Both the position numbers and the translations under genes were made by a program. The notes below the pieces were generated by a model. That model saw only the letters and a list, made by a program, of their open reading frames with translations, made no database searches and was not told the origin of the DNA. From assembly GCA_011391345.1 (NCBI GenBank), contig JAABQR010000113.1:1-10247 (forward strand): 10,247 bases of DNA. The letters run 5' to 3'. Shown here piece after piece: positions 1 through 5,885 of this stretch (the first letter of the stretch is position 1; each line of letters opens with the position of its first letter). This stretch comes from Methanobacteriota archaeon. Lineage in GTDB: Archaea > Thermoplasmatota > Thermoplasmata > UBA10834.

Positions 1-711
1 CGGAGTGACGTTCCGGTTTCTCGACAGGCTGTCGAGAACGAGGTCATACCTGAGGCCTTGGGCGGGGACAGTCATCTCACTGCCAACATACCAGTCCGCC
101 GCCTCGCGCAATTCGTACATGGTCTCGAGGACCCCCTCAGCGCACGAGTCTGCGATGACGATGTCGAGTTTCCTCCCCATCTCCTCTGTGGCGGTCCCGA
201 GGGCGTACGCAAGGTCTGGCAGCTGGAGGGCGACCGAGCCGTCTTGGCAGAGACCGTACCAGCCGCCACTGTGTCCCCAGAGCACGAGCGCGAACCGGTC
301 GGCGGGATAGTTGCGAGCTGTGAAAGTGACGAAGTCCCTCAGTGTGTCGGGCGAGGCCATGTCCGCCTCCCCTGTCATCGGGATGACCTCGCCGGCGTCG
401 TCGATCTCTTTCGAGACGATGTCAGGGCCGGTGTCTCTCTCGACTTCCAGCAGGACGGAGTCGCCGAAGCCGAGAGGGTCGATGAGGACCACGACGTCCA
501 TCCAGTCCATGAGGTTGGCTGCCTCCATCTCGTTCATATCCTCCTCCCACGGAAGGACTGGTTCCGCATCAGCTGCCATGTAAACCATTATTGTCCAAGT
601 CGGCTCGTCCTGGTCAGCAGCTGAGCTCGTTGACGACAGCGACACGGATAGGAGCGAGACCGATGAGACGAGGAGGACGATGAATTGCAGACGGTCGTGG
701 TTCCGTGCCAT
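1..711 (-). CDS. Secreted clostripain-type cysteine protease (peptidase C11), 3' end cut by window edge
   Basis: This gene is open from an ATG at 711 to the left edge, giving 237 residues with no stop, so the C-terminal part is missing. Residues 1-32 look like a Sec signal peptide: a basic start, a Val/Leu/Ser-rich core and an SSAA end before DQDEP, which suggests an extracellular or cell-surface protein. The mature part opens with WTIMVYMAAD (39-48), the hallmark first strand of C11 peptidases. LWGHSGGW (144-151) carries the likely catalytic His147, and IADSCAEG (186-193) carries the likely nucleophile Cys190. The segment VGSEMTVPAQGLRYD (209-223) matches the family block that follows. Clostripain relatives cleave after basic residues, but specificity cannot be read here. 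A GAGGT Shine-Dalgarno, overlapping the stop of the upstream UDG gene, sits 8 nt before the ATG and supports this start. It is probably the last gene seen of the carS-pyrE-udg transcription unit. The family assignment is firm; the substrate is unknown. Confidence 0.88.
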   Translation of the reverse strand, partial: MARNHDRLQFIVLLVSSVSLLSVSLSSTSSAADQDEPTWTIMVYMAADAEPVLPWEEDMNEMEAANLMDWMDVVVLIDPLGFGDSVLLEVERDTGPDIVSKEIDDAGEVIPMTGEADMASPDTLRDFVTFTARNYPADRFALVLWGHSGGWYGLCQDGSVALQLPDLAYALGTATEEMGRKLDIVIADSCAEGVLETMYELREAADWYVGSEMTVPAQGLRYDLVLDSLSRNRNVTP

Positions 712-719
712 TGGCAGCG

Positions 720-724
720 ACCTC
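720..724 (-). promoter_or_regulatory. Ribosome binding site of the C11 protease
   Basis: GAGGT on the minus strand overlaps the TGA stop of the UDG gene and lies 8 nt before the protease ATG at 711. It fixes the start and suggests that the two genes are translated from one message. Confidence 0.6.
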
Positions 725-1274
725 AGCGGAGACCCGCAGCCTCAGTGCAGCGCCGGACGGTCTCCCTCAGACTTTCGACGTTCTCCCTTCTATATAGACA
801 CGCCGCAGGATGATATGCGACGAACGCCCGCACTTTCTTGCCGCCGATGCTGAGGGGGAACTCCTTCCCGACGAGGGATTTCATGTCCGAATCACAGCCG
901 AGCAGGTTCCTGGCGACGGTCTGACCTAGGAGGCAGACGATCTTCGGGTGTATCGCCCCCATCTCGGCCTCCAGGTGTCTCGCGCACGCCTCGACCTCGT
1001 CATCCTTCGGCCTCCTGTTGCTCGGGGGACGGCACTTCACAAGGTTCGTGATGTATATCATGTCGCGGGAGATGCCCGCATGAGCGAGCGCCCCGTCGAG
1101 TACCTTCCCTGCACGGCCGACGAACGGCGCGCCCTTCAAATCTTCGTCCCTTCCAGGCGCCTCTCCTATGAACACGAGCGCGGCGGAGCTGTCGCCAGCG
1201 CCTGGGACCACCTGCGTTCTGGTCTCGGAGAGTCTGCACCTGGCGCAGCCAAGATCCGCATCTGCATTGCTCAT
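723..1274 (-). CDS. udg: Type-4 (family 4) uracil-DNA glycosylase with Fe-S cluster
   Basis: This 183-residue protein removes uracil, formed by cytosine deamination, from DNA to start base excision repair. The 4Fe-4S cysteines are in the family 4 pattern: Cys10 and Cys13 near the N-terminus, then Cys81 (KCRPPSNRRP, 80-89) and Cys97. Motif A is GEAPGRDED (37-45), followed by GAPFVGRAGKVLD (48-60), which forms the uracil pocket. The C-terminal motif is YHPAAC (154-159), with the His typical of the superfamily. Length is normal for the family. The ATG at 1274 overlaps the pyrE TGA by 4 nt (ATGA), so translation is probably coupled, and the protease gene follows after 11 nt. Family 5 UDG is the nearest alternative, but the GEAPG motif with the acidic residue and this cysteine spacing favour family 4. 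Function is assigned from motifs and is well supported. Confidence 0.94.
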   Translation of the reverse strand: MSNADADLGCARCRLSETRTQVVPGAGDSSAALVFIGEAPGRDEDLKGAPFVGRAGKVLDGALAHAGISRDMIYITNLVKCRPPSNRRPKDDEVEACARHLEAEMGAIHPKIVCLLGQTVARNLLGCDSDMKSLVGKEFPLSIGGKKVRAFVAYHPAACLYRRENVESLRETVRRCTEAAGLR

Positions 1275-1771
1275 ACGAGGTCCTTGGCCTTGAACACGGA
1301 GATGAGCTCGATGCCGTTCTCGTTCAGGAGCTCCTTCGCGCCCTCCTCACGGTCCACGACGACGATCGCCTTGACGACATGGGCACCCTTCGCCCTGAGG
1401 GCGTTCACTACCTTCATCGTGGAGCCCCCCGTGGTGGCCACGTCCTCGACGACGACGAACTTCTCACCCGGGACCACGTCCCCCTCGATCAGTTCTTTCG
1501 TGCCGTGGTCTTTCGGCTCCTTCCTGACCATCACATAGGGTCTATTGGTCTCGAGCGCGACCGCGACGGCTATCGGCACGGCGCCCAGCGCCATGCCCGC
1601 GATCTTGCTGTCACCCACGTGAGGCGCCATCGCCTTTCCTATCTCCCTCAACACCCTCGGGTCCGTGCTGGCTCTCTTGATGTTCACGAAGAAGTTGCTC
1701 TTCTTCCCGGACGCGAGCACGAACTCCCCTGTCTGCACGACCTTCAAGTCCTTGAGCATCTGCTTGAGCAT
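1271..1771 (-). CDS. pyrE: Orotate phosphoribosyltransferase
   Basis: This 166-residue enzyme joins orotate to PRPP to make orotidine 5'-phosphate in de novo pyrimidine synthesis. The PRPP-binding motif is VVVEDVATTGGST (106-118), with the paired acidic residues Glu109-Asp110. The flexible catalytic loop is RKEPKDHGTKELIEG (83-97), with Lys84, Lys87 and His89. The N-terminal FVLASGKKSNFFVN (17-30) is the usual OPRT opening. It is shorter than the bacterial enzyme (about 210 residues) but normal for archaea, and there is no fused OMP decarboxylase. The ATG at 1771 is 11 nt after the carS stop, with only a G-rich stretch and no clear Shine-Dalgarno; a second in-frame ATG at 1759 would remove four residues. 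The stop overlaps the UDG start. It is probably co-transcribed with carS and udg. Confidence 0.95.
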   Translation of the reverse strand: MLKQMLKDLKVVQTGEFVLASGKKSNFFVNIKRASTDPRVLREIGKAMAPHVGDSKIAGMALGAVPIAVAVALETNRPYVMVRKEPKDHGTKELIEGDVVPGEKFVVVEDVATTGGSTMKVVNALRAKGAHVVKAIVVVDREEGAKELLNENGIELISVFKAKDLV

Positions 1772-1782
1772 CCGCGCGCCCC

Positions 1783-2358
1783 CTACCAGGGCACATTCTT
1801 TTTGCCCAACTTATAACCTATGATGTTCGCGGACCTGTGGAGCAGTGGGACCACGACCAGGAACATGGCGAGCCCCCAGTAGCCGTTGCCTTCGATGTAG
1901 TGTCCTGAGAACCAGCCAGGACTCACGATGATGACCGTGACGATCGCCCCGAGGACGAAGTTGTACTGGTCCAGCCCGGGCGCCTTCCTGCCCCTGTCGA
2001 CCCCCAGGCGCCTCTTTATGAACGAGCCCACGCAGTCCCCGGTCATCGCTCCGAAGCTCAGGGCCGCGATTATGGCGACCGCCCACGGGAGGTCCCCATA
2101 CCCGAAAGCGTCCTGCTCATCGAGCATCGTGGTGATGATGATCTGGAAGGACCCGACGCCGAAGCCGGTCAGCGCCCCGCCGAAGAACCCTCGCCAAGTC
2201 TTCCCGTCGCCGAGGATCCGCTTGCCGCGCCAGCTCCTTCCGAGGTCCATCGGGGTCCCGCCCCCGAAAAGTACTGCGGCTGAGTTGGGCACGAGTGCCG
2301 GGAGCATGAGCCAAAGGCCCGCCAGTGCGGCCTCCAATGGAGACATTCGGGAGGGCAT
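1783..2358 (-). CDS. carS: CDP-archaeol synthase (CDP-2,3-bis-(O-geranylgeranyl)-sn-glycerol synthase)
   Basis: This 191-residue integral membrane enzyme transfers CMP from CTP to digeranylgeranylglyceryl phosphate to make CDP-archaeol, the precursor of all archaeal polar lipids. The family motifs are clear: PNSAAVLFGGGTPMDLGR (24-41), LGDGKTWRG (49-57), the catalytic-type GDCVGSFIKRR (107-117), PGLDQYNF (127-134), and the closing NIIGYKLGKKNVPW (178-191). Hydrophobic helices lie near 7-31, 59-79, 91-110, 133-149 and 161-173. Length is normal. The start is uncertain: ATG 2358 gives the longest protein, but ATG 2346 (MSPLEAAL) lies about 29 nt from the centre of an upstream TATA-like box and may be the real start of a leaderless message. 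It probably heads the operon carS-pyrE-udg-protease. This gene is the firmest evidence that the DNA is archaeal. Confidence 0.96.
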   Translation of the reverse strand: MPSRMSPLEAALAGLWLMLPALVPNSAAVLFGGGTPMDLGRSWRGKRILGDGKTWRGFFGGALTGFGVGSFQIIITTMLDEQDAFGYGDLPWAVAIIAALSFGAMTGDCVGSFIKRRLGVDRGRKAPGLDQYNFVLGAIVTVIIVSPGWFSGHYIEGNGYWGLAMFLVVVPLLHRSANIIGYKLGKKNVPW

Positions 2359-2371
2359 ATCGCTAGGGGGG

Positions 2372-2380
2372 TTAATAACT
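2372..2380 (-). promoter_or_regulatory. TATA-like box of carS
   Basis: AGTTATTAA on the minus strand stands out as an AT-rich patch in the 45-nt gap between the XPD stop and carS. Its centre is 17 nt from ATG 2358 and 29 nt from ATG 2346. With the usual archaeal spacing of about 26 nt, transcription would start near 2349, inside the longer reading frame. Confidence 0.45.
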
Positions 2381-2403
2381 GCACGTCCGCCGCTTCCCTG
2401 GCC

Positions 2404-4353
2404 TCAGAGCTGGAGCCCCTTCCTCTTCCGGGGCGGGGGCGCCTCGGGCTTGGTTTCTTCCGTCCTTGAGAAGAAGTCTTCCATGTCCGAAACGGGGTCC
2501 TCCGTCCTCATGGCATGAATGGTGTCCTTGAAGTGCACGATCCTCTTGTCGAGCACGAGCGCGACGCCTCTGTCCGTCTCGCTCCTGATGAGCCTGCCTA
2601 TGGCTTGCTGCAGCTTCCTGCTGGTGGGTGCCTGGACCGCGTGCGACCACCCGTCGCCGAACCTGAGCTCGCAGAAGTGCTGGAGTGCCCTCTGCTTCGC
2701 AGTCGGTTTCGGATACGGGATGCCGGCCACGACGGCGACCTCCATCTCGGAGCCTGGGAAGTCCAGTCCCTCGCTGACCCTGCCCCCGGCGATGGCGTGC
2801 ATCACGGCCTTGCCCGACGAGGCCTTGAAGCCCCTGACAGCGTCCATGAGGTGCGCCTGGTCCATACGCCTGGTCTCGAAGAAGACCTCCCTGCCCCTGG
2901 AGGCGTCCGCCGTCTTCGACGCTATCCGTTCCATGAGGGCGTAAGACGGGTAGAACACGATGGTGCTCCTCGGGACATGCGACAGTATGCTCGATACCCG
3001 CTCCGACATCCTGTCCAGGAGTGAATCGTCCCTGCTGATGTCGTCGTGCTTGGTCGTGACGTCGTCGGAGTATAGCACGAGCCTGTTGCTGGGCGGGAAC
3101 GGGGACGGGATGTCCACGAGGCGCGAGTCGCGTGGCAGGCCTATCGAGTCCCTGTAGTCGTCCAGGGGCTTGAGCGTCCCGGACATGTGTATGCTCGCAT
3201 GGCATTCCATGAGCGGCCTGCACGCGATGGACGCGTCCAAACAGTACGCCTCGATGGACTTGACATCGCCTGAAGTGACGAGCTTGATGTACTCCTCCTC
3301 GTCGAGCGTGTGCCAGAACGTGAGGAAATTGGAGGCGCCGAACACGTAGGACCTGGGGAGACGCCCGGAGAGTTTCTTGTTGTCCCTGACCATCTCGCCG
3401 AAGTTGGTTGCCTGGGACAGGAGACCCTTGATGCCCCTGCTTGTCTGGTGCGTGGCGAACATGAGCTCCTCCTCGACGAAGGACTGCGGGATGATCCCGT
3501 CCTCGTCGATCAGGTACTCCTCGACCGCCTTGTCCAGGATCTCCTCGACCATGCATATGAAGTCCCTGAGGCTCGTGCCCTCGACGATCTCGGGGTCCCC
3601 GTACTCCTCGACCTCCCTATGGGCCAGCCTGAGGGTGATGTTGCTGAGGTCCGCGGATTCCAGCTCCCTCGCGTAAGACGGCAGGTTGTGCGCCTCGTCC
3701 ACCAGGACGACGATGTCCGAGGGGGAGGAGGCCATCCAGTCGAGCAGGGCGTGCCTGATGAACCTGTCGAAGAACATTATGTAAGGGCATGCGACGACGT
3801 CCGCGACCGGGACGTGCAGTTTGCACACCTCGTACGGGCACAGGTCCCGATCCACGCAGTGGTCCACGAACTCCTCAGCCGTCGGGAGCTCGTCCCTGGC
3901 GAACCGCAGCACGGGCGAGAGGTCATCGGATATCGTGGCCGCATAGAACCTGCAAGCCTGCTCGTCCCCCTTCAGCACGCGGGCTTTTCGCTCGCTGCAC
4001 ACCTTGGAGAGCTCCTCTGGACTGCCCTGGCTCAGCTCCTCGTCAGTGGCGGCCAGGGGGCACATGTTCCTCCTCCCCTGGAGGGCCACGCCGAACACCT
4101 TGTGCCTCTCGGAGATCATCCGCAGCTCGAGCATGACCTGTCTCTGCTGGGAGTTGGTCCTAGTGAGATACAGGAGCTTCTTGCCCCTCGGATGGCAGTG
4201 CTCCACGCATGCGGCCAGGGCGCACACGGTCTTCCCGGTGCCAGTGCCGCTCTCGATGACCGTGTGGGCGCGAGAGTCGCACGCATGCCCGACGGCCTGC
4301 ATGAGAGTATCCTGGCCCGGCCTGGGCGCGTAAGGAAACAGGGGTGATGCCAT
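2404..4353 (-). CDS. xpd: XPD/Rad3-family 5'-3' DNA helicase with Fe-S cluster
   Basis: This 649-residue superfamily 2 helicase is an ATP-driven DNA unwinder related to eukaryotic XPD and bacterial DinG, with a likely role in repair. Motif I (Walker A) is SGTGTGKT (35-42, Lys41). The Fe-S cluster domain follows, with Cys98 in RRNMCPLA, Cys119, Cys134 and Cys172 in LCPYE. Motif II is DEAH (219-222). An Arch-like insertion occupies roughly 230-370. Motif III is MSGTL (390-394), motif V GGRVSEGLDFPG (523-534) and motif VI QAIGRLIR (583-590, arginine fingers). The C-terminal tail has MEDFF (624-628) and then a basic Pro-rich end (PPPRKRKG), which could mediate a partner contact. Length is typical of archaeal XPD. 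The ATG at 4353 fits the family N-terminus (MASPLFPYAPRPGQ). The unknown 147-residue gene ends 65 nt upstream on the same strand. Helicase family is certain; its exact pathway in archaea is not settled. Confidence 0.95.
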   Translation of the reverse strand: MASPLFPYAPRPGQDTLMQAVGHACDSRAHTVIESGTGTGKTVCALAACVEHCHPRGKKLLYLTRTNSQQRQVMLELRMISERHKVFGVALQGRRNMCPLAATDEELSQGSPEELSKVCSERKARVLKGDEQACRFYAATISDDLSPVLRFARDELPTAEEFVDHCVDRDLCPYEVCKLHVPVADVVACPYIMFFDRFIRHALLDWMASSPSDIVVLVDEAHNLPSYARELESADLSNITLRLAHREVEEYGDPEIVEGTSLRDFICMVEEILDKAVEEYLIDEDGIIPQSFVEEELMFATHQTSRGIKGLLSQATNFGEMVRDNKKLSGRLPRSYVFGASNFLTFWHTLDEEEYIKLVTSGDVKSIEAYCLDASIACRPLMECHASIHMSGTLKPLDDYRDSIGLPRDSRLVDIPSPFPPSNRLVLYSDDVTTKHDDISRDDSLLDRMSERVSSILSHVPRSTIVFYPSYALMERIASKTADASRGREVFFETRRMDQAHLMDAVRGFKASSGKAVMHAIAGGRVSEGLDFPGSEMEVAVVAGIPYPKPTAKQRALQHFCELRFGDGWSHAVQAPTSRKLQQAIGRLIRSETDRGVALVLDKRIVHFKDTIHAMRTEDPVSDMEDFFSRTEETKPEAPPPRKRKGLQL

Positions 4354-4418
4354 CCTTCAGGTCCAGGGTATACTCTGGTCAAATGACTTTCGCTGGGTCG
4401 CGTGAAAGTAGACTCCGT

Positions 4419-4862
4419 TCACTCGCGGGTCCAGATATCGTCCGGTATCTCGTCGTAGACACTGGACAGCTCGCCTTCGCCGACGATGCCCCTGCTGCGG
4501 CCGGATATGAGCTCGTGGATGCGGTCCTTGCGGAACATCCAGTAGTGTATGCGCCACTCGCGGCCATCGTAGAGGGTCGTCTCCTCGCGCTCGGTGACGA
4601 GTATGCCTGCGTCCTCGAGCATGTAGAATGCGTCCCTGTCCTCGGGCTCAAGGACATTGTCGATGATCCTCTCGCTGTATCCGAAGAAGTTCATGACATG
4701 CTGGGCCATGGCCCTGGCCTCTTCCTCGGGCATGCCCTGCTTGTCTATGCTGTTCTTGATCGCCTTGGTCAGGTGCTCGACGGTCAGCGTACTGCCCGCC
4801 GGCTCGCTGTCCGACTTCTTCAGCTTGGTAATAATATTCAAAGACTCCACTCGCCTCTTCAT
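4419..4862 (-). CDS. Conserved-looking protein of unknown function, possibly DUF6015-like
   Basis: This 147-residue soluble acidic protein has no recognised catalytic motif. Residues 25-60 (LTVEHLTKAIKNSIDKQGMPEEEARAM and on) are predicted helical, like a small helix-turn-helix-type bundle. VLEPEDRDAFYMLEDAGILVTEREE (70-94) looks like a recognition-type helix leading to a strand. TTLYDGREWRIHYW (95-108) resembles a wing hairpin, so a winged-helix-like fold is plausible. From memory it resembles DUF6015 proteins of Thermoplasmata, but I cannot confirm this. The first 20 residues are basic and may not be conserved. The ATG at 4862 has no Shine-Dalgarno; an AGTTATTGG patch about 20 nt upstream and a TATTTATA box near 4932 are possible promoters. 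It precedes xpd by 65 nt on the same strand, so a link to the helicase or to DNA is possible but unproven. Confidence 0.8.
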   Translation of the reverse strand: MKRRVESLNIITKLKKSDSEPAGSTLTVEHLTKAIKNSIDKQGMPEEEARAMAQHVMNFFGYSERIIDNVLEPEDRDAFYMLEDAGILVTEREETTLYDGREWRIHYWMFRKDRIHELISGRSRGIVGEGELSSVYDEIPDDIWTRE

Positions 4863-4928
4863 AACATACCAACCCCAATAACTGAGAACCGCGCCGACTT
4901 ACCAGAGGATTCATTTAGATTTCGCTCG

Positions 4929-4936
4929 TATAAATA
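4929..4936. promoter_or_regulatory. TATA-like box in the divergent region
   Basis: TATAAATA (plus) reads as TATTTATA on the minus strand, so it could serve either side. On the minus strand it would give a message with a leader of about 44 nt for the 147-residue gene. On the plus strand it would be a distal promoter for the thiamine-binding protein. Confidence 0.4.
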
Positions 4937-4978
4937 TGTTGGTGTTCAACCTCACGACCCTAGCCGGGTCTGAGTCAG

Positions 4979-4987
4979 TAATATATT
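4979..4987 (+). promoter_or_regulatory. TATA-like box of the thiamine-binding protein gene
   Basis: TAATATATT is centred about 49 nt ahead of the GTG start at 5032. Transcription from about 5009 would give a short leader of about 23 nt that includes the GGAGGTGGT ribosome binding site. Confidence 0.5.
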
Positions 4988-5019
4988 GCTCGCCATTGGT
5001 CGGATGGATGGAATAGTAC

Positions 5020-5028
5020 GGAGGTGGT
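5020..5028 (+). promoter_or_regulatory. Shine-Dalgarno that selects a GTG start
   Basis: GGAGGTGGT is a strong ribosome binding site just ahead of an overlapping ATGTG. The ATG at 5030 opens a frame that does not encode the family protein. The GTG at 5032 opens the frame that does, so GTG is the start despite the adjacent ATG. Confidence 0.7.
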
Positions 5029-5031
5029 CAT

Positions 5032-5337
5032 GTGCTCGCGGAGTTCAGCGTCGTCCCCCTCGGAAAGGGAGAGAGCGTCAGCCAGTATGTCGCGGAATGC
5101 ATCAAGATCGTCGAAGCGTCGGGCCTTCCTTACAGGCTCTGCCCTATGGGGACCGTAGTGGAGGGGGACTATGACGCCGTTATGTCCGTCGTGAGGGGAT
5201 GCCACATGCGTGTCATGGGCATGGCATCGAGGGTGATAACCACCGTGAAGCTGGACGACCGGAGGGACGTGACGGGCATGATTGACAGGAAGATACAGTC
5301 AGTCGAGGAGAAACTGGGAAAAGAAGTCAAAAAATAA
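5032..5337 (+). CDS. Thiamine-binding protein, MTH1187/YkoF-like family (PF01910, formerly DUF77)
   Basis: This 101-residue protein is a small ferredoxin-like-fold cytoplasmic protein of the MTH1187 family, whose members bind thiamine or related molecules and form oligomers. Family signatures are FSVVPLGKGESVSQYVAECI (5-24), SGLPYRLCPMGTVVEGDYD (30-48), and RVITTVKLDDRRD (67-79), followed by a C-terminal helix (MIDRKIQSVEEKL). Length matches the family. Translation starts at GTG with a strong GGAGGTGGT site. It has its own promoter, and no thiamine biosynthesis or transport gene is seen nearby, so the physiological ligand is uncertain. It ends 23 nt from the convergent stop of the membrane protein gene. 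Family assignment is firm; the biological role is only inferred. Confidence 0.92.
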   Translation: MLAEFSVVPLGKGESVSQYVAECIKIVEASGLPYRLCPMGTVVEGDYDAVMSVVRGCHMRVMGMASRVITTVKLDDRRDVTGMIDRKIQSVEEKLGKEVKK

Positions 5338-5360
5338 GGGGTTTGTGTCGGGGTGGGTCC

Positions 5361-5729
5361 TCAGTAGAACGACCAGAACCCTTCCCAAGTCACCAGGAGG
5401 ACCGCGCCAATAACGAGCGAGGCCCTGACCCACTTCTCCATGTCCACCCTGATGAGCCCGCCGAGCATCATCGCGACGGTCAGGATGAACAGGCCGAACG
5501 CCTTAACGACTTGGCCCGCATCCGCACCAGCGTTGGTGCCTGCGAGGCCGAAGATCATCCATCCCAGCATCAGCAGGAACAGCCCCACAACGGCCGCTAT
5601 GGCCAACATGAGGTCGGAGACGATTGGTCTCACGGATTCTATCATCGGCTTGTGTACAGGCTGGTAGACTGGTGCGTATCCCGGATACTGACCCTGCGGT
5701 GCAGGGCCCATCGGTTGTCCAGAAGCCAT
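5361..5729 (-). CDS. Small membrane protein with Pro/Gln/Tyr-rich N-terminal tail, unknown function
   Basis: I do not recognise a family for this 122-residue protein. The first 28 residues are low-complexity (GQPMGPAPQGQYPGYAPVYQ and similar), probably a disordered cytoplasmic tail. Three hydrophobic segments follow, near 38-62, 74-94 and 101-117, with short loops; the loop at 63-73 (AGTNAGADAGQ) is small and polar. The protein ends in an aromatic cluster (WEGFWSFY, 115-122). An AAGGG ribosome binding site 6 nt before the ATG at 5729 and a TATATA box about 43 nt upstream support the start and a short leader of about 16 nt. It faces the thiamine-binding gene tail to tail. Such tailed small membrane proteins occur in many archaea; no function should be assigned. 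That it is a gene is well supported. Confidence 0.82.
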   Translation of the reverse strand: MASGQPMGPAPQGQYPGYAPVYQPVHKPMIESVRPIVSDLMLAIAAVVGLFLLMLGWMIFGLAGTNAGADAGQVVKAFGLFILTVAMMLGGLIRVDMEKWVRASLVIGAVLLVTWEGFWSFY

Positions 5730-5767
5730 TTATATCCCTTCCGCCCGAGATATTGGCGTCCGGTGGG

Positions 5768-5777
5768 TATATATTTT
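5768..5777 (-). promoter_or_regulatory. TATA-like box of the small membrane protein
   Basis: AAAATATATA on the minus strand lies about 43 nt upstream of ATG 5729. Transcription would start near 5746 and the leader would carry the AAGGG ribosome binding site. Confidence 0.5.
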
Positions 5778-5788
5778 TCGGGACGAAC

Positions 5789-5797
5789 TTATAAATA
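5789..5797 (+). promoter_or_regulatory. TATA-like box with no obvious gene downstream
   Basis: TTATAAATA preceded by purine-rich GACGAAC resembles an archaeal BRE plus TATA in the plus direction. A transcript would begin near 5816, just before the hairpin at 5832-5872, where no plausible plus-strand protein exists. The site also reads as TATTTATAA on the minus strand, where it could be a distal promoter of the membrane protein. Confidence 0.4.
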
Positions 5798-5831
5798 TGT
5801 CCGGGGCGTGAAGGGCGATCGAGCGAATGGC

Positions 5832-5881
5832 GGAGTCCCTCTGGCTCCCATCATCTGCAGAATTCGGGACTCTGATCCCCG
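5832..5881. other. Hairpin-forming segment, possible structured RNA or terminator
   Basis: GAGTCCC (5833-5839) is complementary to GGGACTC (5866-5872). Inside this stem TCTG (5840-5843) pairs with CAGA (5858-5861), leaving a 4-nt bulge. CGGGG at 5802-5806 can pair with CCCCG at 5877-5881. On the minus strand the hairpin follows the possible small gene and could act as its terminator. On the plus strand it would be the start of a transcript from the TATA-like box at 5789. The pairing is seen directly; that it matters is inference. Confidence 0.35.
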
Positions 5882-5885
5882 AAGG

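Noticed and set aside
2372..3556. A 394-codon open frame on the minus strand overlapping xpd
   Set aside because: It lies in another frame of the confident helicase gene, is very rich in Arg, Gly and Gln, and has no domain-like pattern. It is a product of GC-rich codon bias.
3310..4347. A 345-codon open frame antisense to xpd
   Set aside because: It mirrors the helicase codons, is dominated by Val, Leu, Glu and His, and lacks a promoter and recognisable motifs.
4648..4914. An 88-codon minus-strand frame starting 52 nt upstream of the 147-residue gene
   Set aside because: It is in a different frame from the conserved-looking protein and is Gln/Gly/Arg-rich, so it is a shadow frame; its ATG has no clear ribosome binding site.
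5802..5881. A tRNA-like layout of 80 nt
   Set aside because: Acceptor, anticodon and T arms can be partly drawn, but the acceptor has 5 of 7 pairs, no D stem forms, U33 is absent, and the T loop lacks the usual A58. The stronger 7-bp hairpin conflicts with it.
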